64,000 bases of DNA from Bacteroides sp. (GTDB lineage Bacteria > Bacteroidota > Bacteroidia > Bacteroidales > Bacteroidaceae). Under the pieces are notes generated by a model, which saw only the letters and a list, made by a program, of their open reading frames with translations, was not told the DNA's origin and did no database searches. Position 1 is the stretch's first letter. Each line of letters starts with the position of its first letter. This document shows positions 55,723 to 64,000 of the stretch, in pieces. A program made the translations under genes and the position numbers. Location of the stretch: NCBI GenBank assembly GCA_017471925.1, contig JAFURM010000059.1, positions 18,178 through 82,177 on the forward strand, read 5' to 3'.

Positions 55723-56313
55723 ATGGAAAACAAAATTCAAGAGCTGACCGACAAGCTTTACCGTGAAGGTGTGGAAAAAGGCAATGCAGAAGCCCAGAAG
55801 CTTATCGCCAAAGCTCAGGAAGAGGCCCAAAAGATTGTGGACGATGCCCGTAAAGAGGCCGAATCAATCGTGGGTAGTGCACGTAAGTCGGCCAGTGAGT
55901 TGGCTGAGAATACCAAATCGGAACTGAAACTCTTTGCCGGACAGGCCGTGAACGCCTTGAAGTCGGAAGTGGCTACGATGGTGACCAACCAGCTTGTGGA
56001 AGCCGACGTGAAGGCTTTTGCCGCCAACAAGGACTTCCTGAACGCCTTCATCGTGGCGCTGGCCTCCAAGTGGAGCGTGGACGAACCCATCGTTATCGCT
56101 ACGGCCGATGCCGACGAACTGAAGAAGTACTTTGCCGCCAAGGCCAAGGACTTGCTGGACAAGGGCGTGAAGATTGAGCAGGTGAACGGCATTGACACGC
56201 TGTTTACGGTGTCTCCGGCCGACGGTTCCTACAAGGTGAACTTCGGTGAGGAGGAGTTCGAGAACTACTTTAAGGCTTTCCTGCGTCCACAGTTGGTGGA
56301 CATGCTGTTTTAA
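55723..56313 (+). CDS. atpE: V-type ATPase subunit E
   Basis: The 196-residue protein begins with a long charged helix (ENKIQELTDKLYREGVEKGN, AQEEAQKIVDDARKEAES) typical of the stator stalk subunit E, followed by a globular C-terminal domain. In the V-ATPase it joins the peripheral stalk to the A3B3 head. It is the first gene of a seven-gene operon. The gene for subunit G/H, its usual coiled-coil partner, is absent from this cluster. Gene naming in V-ATPase operons varies (NtpE or AtpE); the subunit letter is the safe part of the call. Confidence 0.9.
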   Translation: MENKIQELTDKLYREGVEKGNAEAQKLIAKAQEEAQKIVDDARKEAESIVGSARKSASELAENTKSELKLFAGQAVNALKSEVATMVTNQLVEADVKAFAANKDFLNAFIVALASKWSVDEPIVIATADADELKKYFAAKAKDLLDKGVKIEQVNGIDTLFTVSPADGSYKVNFGEEEFENYFKAFLRPQLVDMLF

Positions 56314-56321
56314 TCCGGCTT

Positions 56322-57167
56322 ATGGCAAATTATTATAATCTGATAACCGGCCTGCCGGACCTTCTGCTGGGCGAAGGCAAGCCGAGCTATTCTGTTTGCG
56401 AGTTCAGGGATGTCTGCAACGAGCTGCTGACGGAAGCGGACAAGCGCATCATCCACTATTTCTTCCTGAAGTACGACTGCCTGAACGTGGCCCGACTGCT
56501 TAAGGACCCGGAGGCCGACGTGACGCTGCCCGGAAATCTTACGGCAGAGCAGTGCCGCGACCTCATTGAGCAGGCCGACGAGATGAACACCGAGGTGCCT
56601 CATGGCGCTCCCGCCTTCCTGATGAAGTTCATCCTGGACTATCCGGAGATGAAGGAGAAGGCCGGATTCTTCGTGGAAGACGCGGTGCTGGGCGAGTATT
56701 ACCGCTATGCCATGCAGTGCGGCCATCCGCAGGTAGCTTCCTGGTTTGAACTGAATTTCAATATCACCAACATCCTGACCGCCTTCATTGCCCGCAACTA
56801 TGGCTGGCAGGTGGAAAACTATGTGCTGGATGCCAACGAGGTGAGTGATGCCATCCTGAAGAATGTGCAGGCCAGAGACTTCGGCCTGGCTCCCCTCATA
56901 GACTATGTGGAAGACATCATCCGGATTGCCGAGTGTGAAGACCCGGTGCAGAAGGAGAAGAGAATCGATGCCTTCAAGTGGGTGTGGCTGGACGAGAACA
57001 CCTTCTTTGAACCGTTCTCCATCGCTTCGGTGTTTGCCTACCTGTGCAAGCTGGACATGAGCGAGCGTTGGGAGAAACTGGATATAGAGGTCGGACGGGA
57101 AACCTTTACGCAGATTGTGGACAACCTGCGCGGAGAGGCCCGTGTGCCCGATGAGTTTAAGAAATAA
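56322..57167 (+). CDS. DUF2764 family protein of the V-ATPase operon
   Basis: The 281-residue, mostly helical protein begins MANYYNLITGLPDLLLGE and contains SVCEFRDVCNELLTEADKR and YYRYAMQCGHPQVASWFELN. DUF2764 occurs inside Bacteroidetes V-ATPase operons between subunits E and A. This is the position where subunit C (the central stalk-to-ring connector) lies in other bacteria. Both are helical and similar in size class, so it may be a divergent subunit C (inference). It is 8 bp after the subunit E stop and 18 bp before subunit A. No catalytic motifs are visible. Confidence 0.88.
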   Translation: MANYYNLITGLPDLLLGEGKPSYSVCEFRDVCNELLTEADKRIIHYFFLKYDCLNVARLLKDPEADVTLPGNLTAEQCRDLIEQADEMNTEVPHGAPAFLMKFILDYPEMKEKAGFFVEDAVLGEYYRYAMQCGHPQVASWFELNFNITNILTAFIARNYGWQVENYVLDANEVSDAILKNVQARDFGLAPLIDYVEDIIRIAECEDPVQKEKRIDAFKWVWLDENTFFEPFSIASVFAYLCKLDMSERWEKLDIEVGRETFTQIVDNLRGEARVPDEFKK

Positions 57168-57185
57168 TAAAAATAGAGTAATTAT

Positions 57186-58934
57186 ATGACTAAAGGAACT
57201 GTTAGTGGCGTTATCGCCAATATGGTGACACTCAGCGTGGATGGTCCTGTGTCTCAAGGAGAAATCTGTTACATTGAGACCGGTGGCGACCGATTGATGG
57301 CTGAGGTTATTAAGGTGGTGGGTACCGACGTTTATGTGCAGGTGTTCGAAAGCACACGTGGCCTGAAGGTGGGTGCCAAGGCAGACTTTACCGGACACAT
57401 GCTGGAGGTGAAACTGGCTCCGGGCATGTTGTCGAAGAACTTTGATGGTCTGCAGAATGACTTGGACAAGATGGATGGCGTCTTCTTGAAGAGAGGACAG
57501 TACACCAATCCGTTGGACGAAGAAAAAGTGTGGGACTTTACGCCTATCGCCAAGGCCGGTGATGTGGTGATGGCTTCCGACTGGTTAGGTGAGGTGATAG
57601 AGAACTCACAGAAACTGAAAATCATGGCTCCCTTCCAGCTGGAAGGAAAGGCTACGGTGAAGTCGGTGGTATCGGCCGGACAGTATAAGATTACGGACGT
57701 GATTGCCGTGCTGACCGACGAAAAGGGCAACGACATCGAGGTGAACATGATTCAGCACTGGCCGGTGAAGTTTGCCATGACCAACTACAAGCAGAAGCCG
57801 CGCCCCTTCAAGCTGCTGGAAACGGGTGTGCGTACCATTGACACCTTCAACCCCATTGTGGAAGGCGGTACAGGCTTTATCCCCGGCCCCTTCGGTACGG
57901 GTAAGACGGTGCTCCAGCATGCCATCTCCAAGCAGGCCGAGGCCGACATCGTAATCATCGCCGCCTGTGGTGAGCGTGCCAACGAGGTAGTGGAAATCTT
58001 CACCGAGTTCCCCGAACTCGTAGACCCCCACACCGGTCGCAAACTGATGGAGCGTACCATCATCATTGCCAACACCTCCAACATGCCGGTGGCCGCTCGT
58101 GAAGCCTCTGTCTACACGGCAATGACAATGGCCGAATACTATCGTGCCATGGGCCTTCGTGTGCTGCTGATGGCCGACTCCACCTCCCGTTGGGCACAGG
58201 CACTGCGCGAAATGTCCAACCGTATGGAGGAACTTCCCGGCCCCGATGCCTTCCCGATGGACCTCTCTGCCTTGATTTCCAACTTCTACGGCCGTGCAGG
58301 CTACGTTTACCTGAACAACGGCGAGGTGGGCTCCATCACCTTTATAGGTACGGTGTCTCCGGCCGGTGGTAACCTGAAGGAACCCGTGACCGAGAACACC
58401 AAGAAGGTGGCCCGCTGTTTCTACGCCCTGGAGCAGGACCGTGCCGACAAGAAGCGTTATCCGGCCGTGAACCCCATCGACTCTTACTCCAAATACCTGG
58501 AGTATCCCGAGTTTGCCGAATACATCGGAAAGAAAATCAACGACCAGTGGATTCCGAAGGTGCTCAACCTGAAGACACGCATGCAGCGTGGTAAGGAGAT
58601 TGCCGAGCAAATCAATATCCTGGGTGACGACGGTGTGCCCGTGGACTATCACGAAACGTTCTGGAAGTCCGAAATCATCGACTTCGTTATCCTGCAACAG
58701 GATGCATTCGACGAGGTGGATGCCGTGACCTCGCTTGAACGTCAGGAGGAAATCCTGAATCTGGTGACCGAGATTTGCAGCATTGACTTCAAGTTTGACC
58801 ACTTCCAGGATGTGGTGGATTACTTCAAGAAGATGATTAACCTGTGCAAGCAGATGAACTACTCTGTCTACAAGTCCGAGCAATACAACGACTTCGTGGC
58901 TCAGATCAGGGAAATGATTGCGCCCCATAAATAA
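57186..58934 (+). CDS. atpA: V-type ATPase catalytic subunit A
   Basis: The 582-residue protein has the P-loop PGPFGTGKTVL (GPFGTGKT at residues 234-241), the VIIAACGERANEVVEIF segment, RTIIIANTSNMPVAAREAS and LLMADSTSRWAQALREMSNRMEELPGPDAFP cut across the catalytic glutamate and arginine region. The long non-homologous insertion that distinguishes A from F-type beta is present near residues 110-190. It hydrolyses ATP in the A3B3 head. It is the third gene of the operon. Confidence 0.97.
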   Translation: MTKGTVSGVIANMVTLSVDGPVSQGEICYIETGGDRLMAEVIKVVGTDVYVQVFESTRGLKVGAKADFTGHMLEVKLAPGMLSKNFDGLQNDLDKMDGVFLKRGQYTNPLDEEKVWDFTPIAKAGDVVMASDWLGEVIENSQKLKIMAPFQLEGKATVKSVVSAGQYKITDVIAVLTDEKGNDIEVNMIQHWPVKFAMTNYKQKPRPFKLLETGVRTIDTFNPIVEGGTGFIPGPFGTGKTVLQHAISKQAEADIVIIAACGERANEVVEIFTEFPELVDPHTGRKLMERTIIIANTSNMPVAAREASVYTAMTMAEYYRAMGLRVLLMADSTSRWAQALREMSNRMEELPGPDAFPMDLSALISNFYGRAGYVYLNNGEVGSITFIGTVSPAGGNLKEPVTENTKKVARCFYALEQDRADKKRYPAVNPIDSYSKYLEYPEFAEYIGKKINDQWIPKVLNLKTRMQRGKEIAEQINILGDDGVPVDYHETFWKSEIIDFVILQQDAFDEVDAVTSLERQEEILNLVTEICSIDFKFDHFQDVVDYFKKMINLCKQMNYSVYKSEQYNDFVAQIREMIAPHK

Positions 58935-58951
58935 TATAATAAGGAATAGAT

Positions 58952-60280
58952 ATGGCAACAACAGCATTCCAAAAGATATATACAAAAATCAGCCAAATCA
59001 CCAAGGCCACCTGCTCGCTCAAGGCAAAGGGCGTTGGATATGACGAATTGGCTACCATCAACGGCAAGTTGGCGCAGGTCGTTAAGATTGTCGGTGATGA
59101 CGTGACTCTGCAGGTGTTCGAGGGTACCGGCGGTATCCCCACCAATGCCGAGGTAGTGTTCCTGGGCAAGGCCCCTACGCTGAAGGTAAGCGACCAGTTG
59201 GCCGGCCGTTTCTTCAATGCCTATGGCAACCCCATTGACGGAGGTCCGGCCATTGAGGGCAACGAGGTGGAAATCGGTGGCCCGTCAGTAAACCCCGTGC
59301 GTCGTAAGCAGCCCAGCGAACTGATTGCAACCGGTATCGCCGGTATCGACCTGAACAATACGTTGGTGTCCGGACAGAAGATTCCCTTCTTTGCCGACCC
59401 CGACCAACCCTTCAACGAGGTGATGGCCATGGTGGCCCTGCGTGCCAAGGTGGACAAGATTGTGCTGGGCGGTATGGGTATGACCAACGACGACTACTAC
59501 TTCTTCCGCAACACCTTCTCCAATGCCGGTGCGCTCGACCGTATCATCTGCTTTATGAACACTACGGAAGACCCTGCCGTGGAGCGTCTGCTTGTGCCCG
59601 ACATGGCACTGACGGCAGCCGAATATTTCGCCGTGGAGAAGCACGAGAAGGTACTGGTGCTGCTGACGGATATGACCTCTTATGCCGACTCTCTGGCCAT
59701 CGTGTCCAACCGTATGGATCAGATTCCTTCCAAGGATTCCATGCCCGGTTCGCTTTACTCCGACCTGGCCAAGATTTACGAAAAGGCCGTGCAGTTCCCC
59801 GAATCGGCCGGTGGTGGCTCCATCACGATTATTGCCGTGACTACACTCTCCGGCGGCGACATTACGCACGCTGTGCCCGACAACACCGGTTACATCACCG
59901 AGGGTCAGCTCTACCTGCGCCGCGATTCCGATATCGGTAAGGTCATCATCGACCCCTTCCGCTCATTGTCCCGTCTGAAACAGCTCGTTTCCGGCAAGAA
60001 GACCCGCAAGGACCACAGCCAGGTGATGAATGCCGCCATCCGTCTCTACTCCGACGCTGCCAATGCCAAGACGAAGATGGAGAACGGTTTCGACCTCACC
60101 GACTACGACAACCGCTGTCTTGACTTTGCCAAGGACTATGCCGACAAGTTGCTGGCCATCGACGTGAACCTCGACACTACCGAGATGCTCGACGTGACCT
60201 GGAGTCTGTTCCGCAAGTACTTCAAGCTGGAAGAGGTGAATATCAAGAAAGAATTTACTGATATATACTGGGAGAATTAA
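58952..60280 (+). CDS. atpB: V-type ATPase regulatory subunit B
   Basis: The 442-residue protein aligns with V-type B subunits. It has KGVGYDELATINGKLAQVV at the start, GRFFNAYGNPIDGG, and KIPFFADPDQPFNEVMAMVALRA in place of a classical P-loop, as expected for the non-catalytic subunit. LLTDMTSYADSLAIVSNRMDQIPSKDS and ITIIAVTTLSGGDITHAVPD follow. It alternates with subunit A in the hexamer. It is 17 bp after subunit A. Confidence 0.97.
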   Translation: MATTAFQKIYTKISQITKATCSLKAKGVGYDELATINGKLAQVVKIVGDDVTLQVFEGTGGIPTNAEVVFLGKAPTLKVSDQLAGRFFNAYGNPIDGGPAIEGNEVEIGGPSVNPVRRKQPSELIATGIAGIDLNNTLVSGQKIPFFADPDQPFNEVMAMVALRAKVDKIVLGGMGMTNDDYYFFRNTFSNAGALDRIICFMNTTEDPAVERLLVPDMALTAAEYFAVEKHEKVLVLLTDMTSYADSLAIVSNRMDQIPSKDSMPGSLYSDLAKIYEKAVQFPESAGGGSITIIAVTTLSGGDITHAVPDNTGYITEGQLYLRRDSDIGKVIIDPFRSLSRLKQLVSGKKTRKDHSQVMNAAIRLYSDAANAKTKMENGFDLTDYDNRCLDFAKDYADKLLAIDVNLDTTEMLDVTWSLFRKYFKLEEVNIKKEFTDIYWEN

Positions 60281-60298
60281 GGAATTAAAGAATCTCGT

Positions 60299-60949
60299 AT
60301 GATTAAGTTTCAATACAATAAGACCTCGCTTCAGCAGATTGAAAAACAACTCAAGATGCGCCAGCGCACCCTGCCCATCATCAAGAGCAAGGAGACGGCT
60401 TTGCGTCTTGAGGTGAAGAAATGCAAGGCTGAGGCCGAGGAACTTGAAGAGAAACTGAAGAGTCAGATTGGCGGATACGAGTCGATGTATGCCCTGTGGG
60501 GCGAGTTCGACACGTCGCTTGTCGCCCTGAAGGACGTTGAGCTGGACGTGAAGAAGATTGCAGGCGTAAGAGTGCCTGTGCTGAAGAACATTGAACTTGA
60601 AGTCCGTCCGTTTGGCCTTTTCAGTGCCCCGAAGTGGTACTTCGACGGCATCAAGCTTTTGCGAGGACTTGCCATGACGGCCGTGGAGCGTGAGTTCGTG
60701 CTGGCCAAGCTTGGCTTGCTGGAACATGCACGCAAGAAAACCACGCAGAAGGTCAACCTCTTTGAGAAGGTGCAGATACCCGGTTTCCAGGAGGCTGTCC
60801 GCAAGATAAAACGCTTCATGGAAGACGAGGAAAACCTCTCCAAGTCGTCGCAGAAAATCTTGAAATCACTTCAGGAGAAACGAGAACAGAAAACCGGTAA
60901 TGAGCAGGAGTCCCTGGAAGAGATGACTGCCGATAACATGGAGGCTTAG
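60299..60949 (+). CDS. atpD: V-type ATPase central stalk subunit D
   Basis: The 216-residue protein begins MIKFQYNKTSLQQIEKQLK and consists of N- and C-terminal long helices (residues of about 1-65 and 135-205) that form the coiled-coil rotor shaft of subunit D. It transmits rotation from the A3B3 head to the membrane ring. Subunit F, its usual partner, is not encoded in this operon. It is 18 bp after subunit B and 3 bp before subunit I. The length is at the normal family value. Confidence 0.93.
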   Translation: MIKFQYNKTSLQQIEKQLKMRQRTLPIIKSKETALRLEVKKCKAEAEELEEKLKSQIGGYESMYALWGEFDTSLVALKDVELDVKKIAGVRVPVLKNIELEVRPFGLFSAPKWYFDGIKLLRGLAMTAVEREFVLAKLGLLEHARKKTTQKVNLFEKVQIPGFQEAVRKIKRFMEDEENLSKSSQKILKSLQEKREQKTGNEQESLEEMTADNMEA

Positions 60950-60952
60950 GAC

Positions 60953-62806
60953 ATGGGAAAAGCGAAAATGAAGAAACTGACATTCTTTGTCTATCACAAG
61001 GAATATCAAGAGTTCCTGCAACAGATGCAGGAACTGGGCGTGGTGCATGTCCAGACCTCGGCCGAGGGGACTGTGCCCGCAGGCTCGGAACTGGCGGAAA
61101 AGATGGAGCGCAACAAGCACTTGCGTGCTCTCATTGACCAACTGAAGCCTTTGGCCAAAGCTCCTCAGACAAGCGAAAGTTGTGCGGATGCCTCTGCCCT
61201 TATAGAGCGTATCGACACGCTGAACGCCGAGGTGAAGCCCACACAGCAGGCCATAGCCAAGGCCAAGGCCGATGTGGCGGCACTCGCTCCTTGGGGAAAC
61301 TTCGACCGCAGCAGGCTGGAGGCTTTGTCGGCCCTGGGCTATGAGTTCGGTTACTATAAGTGCTCCAAGAAGGCTTTCGACCGGGATGCGCTGAAGGAAT
61401 ACTCCTATATAGTGGCGTCAGATAACGGCAAGGAGGTCTATTACCTGCTGGTGACTCCACAGGGTAGCGAAGTGAAGGCTGTGGGACAGGCGGTGGAACT
61501 GCCTTCCTGCTCTCTGGACGAAGCTTCGGCACTTGTGGAAAGCCTGGAGGCGAAAAGCGAAACGCTGGGCAAGGAACTGGTCGAGATGGCCAACACCTCA
61601 CTGCCGGCTTTGCAACGTTTGGAGAAGCAGTGGAGCACCTCCATCGCTTTCGATAAGGTGGTGCTGGACACGACCCGCGTGGCCGAAGACAAGCTGATGA
61701 TACTCGAAGGATGGATTCCCGAAGAGAAGGAACAGCCTGTGGAGGCATGGCTCTCCGGACAGGGAGCCTATTATGAAATTCGCAAGCCTACACCTGACGA
61801 TACGGTGCCCGTGCTCTTCAAGAACAATGCGTTCACCAAGATGTACGAGGTGCTCACCAAGATGTATGGCATGCCGGGCTACAGCGATTTCGACCCGACG
61901 CCCATCGTGGCACCCTTCTTCTCCCTCTTCTTCGCCTTCTGTATGGGCGATGCGGGCTATGGCCTTGTGCTCATCCTGCTTGGATTCTTCCTGAAGAAGA
62001 AGTTAGGCAAGAGCATGGCCGGCATGATGAATCTGGTCATGACACTGGGTGTCTTCACCACCGTTTTGGGAGCCATCTTCGGCACCTTCTTCGGCATCAA
62101 TCTGCTCGACACGAACCTGCCGCAAGGCTTGAAGGACTTCATCTTTGCAGGTGAAGTGGAAGTGATGGGAGCCACCTACAACAAGCTGATGATTCTGTCA
62201 CTGGCCATCGGTGTGGTTCACATCTCCATAGCCATGACGGTGAAGGCCATCAACGTCACCCTGTTCAACGGCTTTAAGGAGGCTATCAGCGCATGGGGCT
62301 GGTGGCTGGTAGTCGTGGGAGGTGTCATTGTGGGTACACTCACGCTGCTCAGTGTCATCCCGTCCGATGTTTCCCAATGGGTCTACCTCGTCGTAGCCGG
62401 TGTGGGAGCCGTGGGCATCTACCTGCTGAACAACCTGGGCCGCAATGTCTTTGTGAACATCGGGGCCGGTGTCTGGGACACCTATAATATGGCTTCGGGT
62501 CTCATGGGCGACATCCTTTCCTACATCCGTCTCTTTGCCCTCGGCCTGGCCGGCGGCATGTTGGGACAGACGTTCAATGACCTGGCACTGATGGTGGTCG
62601 ATGGTCAGGAAGGTGTTGGCGCGGTCATCGGTTGGATAGGTTTCGGACTGATTATCATCTTCGGCCACACGCTGAACATCGCCATGTCGTGCCTTTCGGC
62701 CTTTGTGCATCCCTTGCGTCTGACGTTTGTGGAATACTTCAAGAACGCCGGCTATGAAGGCAAGGGTGTGGAGTATAAGCCGTTCAAGGTGGAGAAAGCC
62801 GACTGA
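60953..62806 (+). CDS. atpI: V-type ATPase membrane subunit I (a-subunit homologue)
   Basis: The 617-residue protein has a cytosolic N-terminal half with two coiled-coil arms (residues of about 10-330) and a membrane half. The membrane half has about seven hydrophobic helices from FSLFFAFCMGDAGYGLVLIL onward. LSYIRLFALGLAGGMLGQ carries the conserved arginine (in IRLFALGLA) that faces the K ring. It forms the ion half-channels. An in-frame ATG at 60968 is an alternative start. It is 3 bp after subunit D. The gene before subunit K has a 62-bp gap in between. Confidence 0.95.
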   Translation: MGKAKMKKLTFFVYHKEYQEFLQQMQELGVVHVQTSAEGTVPAGSELAEKMERNKHLRALIDQLKPLAKAPQTSESCADASALIERIDTLNAEVKPTQQAIAKAKADVAALAPWGNFDRSRLEALSALGYEFGYYKCSKKAFDRDALKEYSYIVASDNGKEVYYLLVTPQGSEVKAVGQAVELPSCSLDEASALVESLEAKSETLGKELVEMANTSLPALQRLEKQWSTSIAFDKVVLDTTRVAEDKLMILEGWIPEEKEQPVEAWLSGQGAYYEIRKPTPDDTVPVLFKNNAFTKMYEVLTKMYGMPGYSDFDPTPIVAPFFSLFFAFCMGDAGYGLVLILLGFFLKKKLGKSMAGMMNLVMTLGVFTTVLGAIFGTFFGINLLDTNLPQGLKDFIFAGEVEVMGATYNKLMILSLAIGVVHISIAMTVKAINVTLFNGFKEAISAWGWWLVVVGGVIVGTLTLLSVIPSDVSQWVYLVVAGVGAVGIYLLNNLGRNVFVNIGAGVWDTYNMASGLMGDILSYIRLFALGLAGGMLGQTFNDLALMVVDGQEGVGAVIGWIGFGLIIIFGHTLNIAMSCLSAFVHPLRLTFVEYFKNAGYEGKGVEYKPFKVEKAD

Positions 62807-62862
62807 CAAGTGATTGATTTAAAACAAAAAAGTAATAATATTAGTAACAATAAAATTTTTAG

Positions 62863-63288
<426 letters not shown>

Positions 63289-63311
63289 TCAGGAAACTCT
63301 TTCGACAAACG

Positions 63312-63340
63312 AAGGGGCCTGCGTAAACGCCCGGCCCCTT
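63312..63340 (+). terminator. GC-rich hairpin after the V-ATPase operon
   Basis: AAGGGGCC (63312-63319) pairs with GGCCCCTT (63333-63340) across a 13-nt loop. It lies 24 bp after the subunit K stop. No long T-run follows directly; it may act with the next hairpin. Confidence 0.6.
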
Positions 63341-63349
63341 GAAACGATA

Positions 63350-63387
63350 AAGTGGATGTGTCTTCATCAGAAGCACATCCACTTTTT
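63350..63387 (+). terminator. intrinsic terminator of the V-ATPase operon
   Basis: AAGTGGATGTG (63350-63360) pairs perfectly with CACATCCACTT (63374-63384) across a 13-nt loop, followed by TTT. It resembles the tRNA-Thr terminator in stem sequence (GGATGTG/CACATCC). Confidence 0.8.
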
Positions 63388-63415
63388 GCTAGCCCTCCAC
63401 TATATTCTCCGATGC

Positions 63416-63482
63416 CCGCCTCACTATAGTGAATCACCCGACTCAATAGAGTGAGGCGGATGACTCACTCTATTGAGTCGGG
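63416..63482. repeat. overlapping inverted repeats with alternative pairing
   Basis: CCCGACTCAATAGAGTGA (63437-63454) pairs perfectly over 18 bp with TCACTCTATTGAGTCGGG (63465-63482). CCGCCTCACT (63416-63425) also pairs perfectly with AGTGAGGCGG (63450-63459). The two pairings use overlapping bases, so they exclude each other. There is no T-run, so it is not an ordinary terminator. Confidence 0.8.
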
Positions 63483-63504
63483 CAACTCACGGAAGTGAAT
63501 CTTT

Positions 63505-63708
63505 GTGAAAACTCGCTTGTTCGGGGTCTCATTTTTGGACTCAAGACAGATCTCCAAACTGAACAAGGAGAAAGGAAGCCAATTGCTCGGTGCAGTAGCG
63601 GATTGGGCTACAGGAAAGTCCAAAGCACTGAAAGGCGATATAGAAGATTTGAAACTTGACTTGGCGGAAGCACACGAAGCCATAGCGGATAATGGAAGCC
63701 TTTGGTAA
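63505..63708 (+). CDS. hypothetical protein (small, unknown)
   Basis: A 67-codon frame opens at a GTG (63505) and ends at TAA. The product contains a basic segment (RQISKLNKEKGSQLLG) and a helix rich in alternating acidic and leucine residues (KGDIEDLKLDLAEAHEAIA). No family was recognised. It overlaps the next small frame by 17 bp in another frame, so the pair may be a single broken gene or two coupled genes. The start codon is weak. A defunct mobile-element fragment is also possible. Confidence 0.3.
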   Translation: MKTRLFGVSFLDSRQISKLNKEKGSQLLGAVADWATGKSKALKGDIEDLKLDLAEAHEAIADNGSLW

Positions 63709-63874
63709 AGATAAGGAGGATTACAGAGTTATTGGGACTTTTCTTGTATTCACGGCAGACAAGAAAGAGAACCTATCCAATAGTGAGTACCGTAAGGCTT
63801 CCCGTGAAGTGGATGATGTCGCCATTGGCAGATATGAGCAGGCTCAAAAGCGAGGAAACTCGATGAAACTGTAA
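63692..63874 (+). CDS. hypothetical protein (small, unknown)
   Basis: A 60-codon frame starts at ATG 63692 inside the end of the preceding frame. The product starts MEAFGKDKEDYRVIGTFLVF and ends in basic residues (YEQAQKRGNSMKL). No motif or family was recognised. The frame is closed upstream by a TAG, so it cannot be extended. The overlap suggests coupling or a frameshifted relic. Codon use is AT-richer than the V-ATPase genes. Confidence 0.3.
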   Translation: MEAFGKDKEDYRVIGTFLVFTADKKENLSNSEYRKASREVDDVAIGRYEQAQKRGNSMKL

Positions 63875-63909
63875 TAAAGCGCACTTAGATAATAAAATTC
63901 ATTGGAAAA

Positions 63910-63946
63910 GTTGCAAAGGTAAGCGTTTTTTGTTTACCTTTGCAAC
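63910..63946 (+). promoter_or_regulatory. self-complementary promoter before the last gene
   Basis: GTTGCAAAGGTAA (63910-63922) and TTACCTTTGCAAC (63934-63946) are perfect 13-bp inverted repeats. The left arm contains TTG (63911-63913) and the right arm TACCTTTG (63935-63942), separated by 21 bp, so the -33 and -7 boxes are themselves the two halves of a palindrome. Confidence 0.7.
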
Positions 63947-63959
63947 AAATAAACCGAAT

Positions 63960-64000
63960 ATGAGTTTGAATGATTGGATAAAGGAGCAAGAACAAAGAGG
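63960..64000 (+). CDS. start of an unidentified gene (runs off the window)
   Basis: ATG at 63960 opens a frame (MSLNDWIKEQEQR) that continues past the right edge. It is 14 bp after the palindromic promoter, which supports a real start. Too short to identify. The beginning looks like a helical, charged N-terminus of a soluble protein. Confidence 0.5.
   Translation, partial: MSLNDWIKEQEQR

Overview
The window is chromosomal DNA from a gut-type member of the Bacteroidaceae (Bacteroides or a close relative). The evidence is the Bacteroidetes-type promoters (a TTTG-like -33 box about 19-21 bp from TAnnTTTG), weak or absent Shine-Dalgarno sites, and lipoproteins with acidic residues after the lipidated cysteine. 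Marker families agree: DUF4199, DUF6452, DUF4348, DUF2764, fimbrillin-like and PCMD proteins, a PyrI-containing aspartate transcarbamoylase, and a galM-glucose/galactose permease-galK operon. The coding GC content looks high for Bacteroides sensu stricto (impression, not calculated), so the species is left open.

Layout. 0-2.3 kb: a minus-strand operon of DUF4199, a GT2 glycosyltransferase, a DUF6452 lipoprotein and a DUF6048 protein that runs off the left edge. 2.4-2.7 kb: SRP RNA and tRNA-Thr(TGT), 4 nt apart. 3.1-11.3 kb: a GH20 hexosaminidase, malic enzyme, groES-groEL, a small winged-helix protein and a cytidylate-kinase-like protein. 11.6-24.3 kb: a TlpA-type thioredoxin, glyA, the pyrB-pyrI-flavin reductase-PorT operon, a divergent kbl/threonine dehydrogenase pair, then DUF4348, murB and MBL-fold genes, a DUF3352-like membrane protein and a GNAT. 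24.4-39.3 kb: carbohydrate genes (glycogen branching enzyme, YhcH, GH13, galactose operon, manA, SGNH esterase), an HhH outer-membrane protein and a radical SAM protein.

39.4-47.1 kb is the most coherent accessory-metabolism unit. It is one operon encoding PAP phosphatase (CysQ), an SLC13 sulfate-type permease, APS kinase (CysC), ATP sulfurylase (CysD and CysN), a PAPS-dependent sulfotransferase and a secreted PCMD protein. It should import sulfate, make PAPS, transfer sulfonate to an acceptor and recycle PAP. A strong palindrome lies immediately upstream of its -7 box. No sulfite-producing PAPS or APS reductase is present, so the operon looks built for sulfonation rather than cysteine synthesis. 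Comparable Bacteroides operons sulfonate sterols.

48.5-53.8 kb holds a canonical promoter, a structured leader of about 315 nt, a 38-codon acidic peptide ORF, a 1408-residue fimbrillin/GLUG surface lipoprotein and a 30-codon single-TM microprotein ORF. 53.8-55.3 kb is an AAA ATPase with a PD-(D/E)xK-like C-terminus, whose promoter and start codon sit inside tandem inverted repeats. 55.7-63.3 kb is a V-type ATPase operon (E, DUF2764, A, B, D, I, K) whose K subunit keeps all five Na+ ligands. The right end carries alternative-pairing hairpins, two small unknown ORFs and the start of a gene under a palindromic promoter.

Two repeat families link distant parts of the window: a 174-bp MITE-like element (11.3 and 47.1 kb) and a six-unit array of 22-23 bp repeats (2.9 and 31.1 kb). 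All four copies lie between the 3' ends of converging transcription units.
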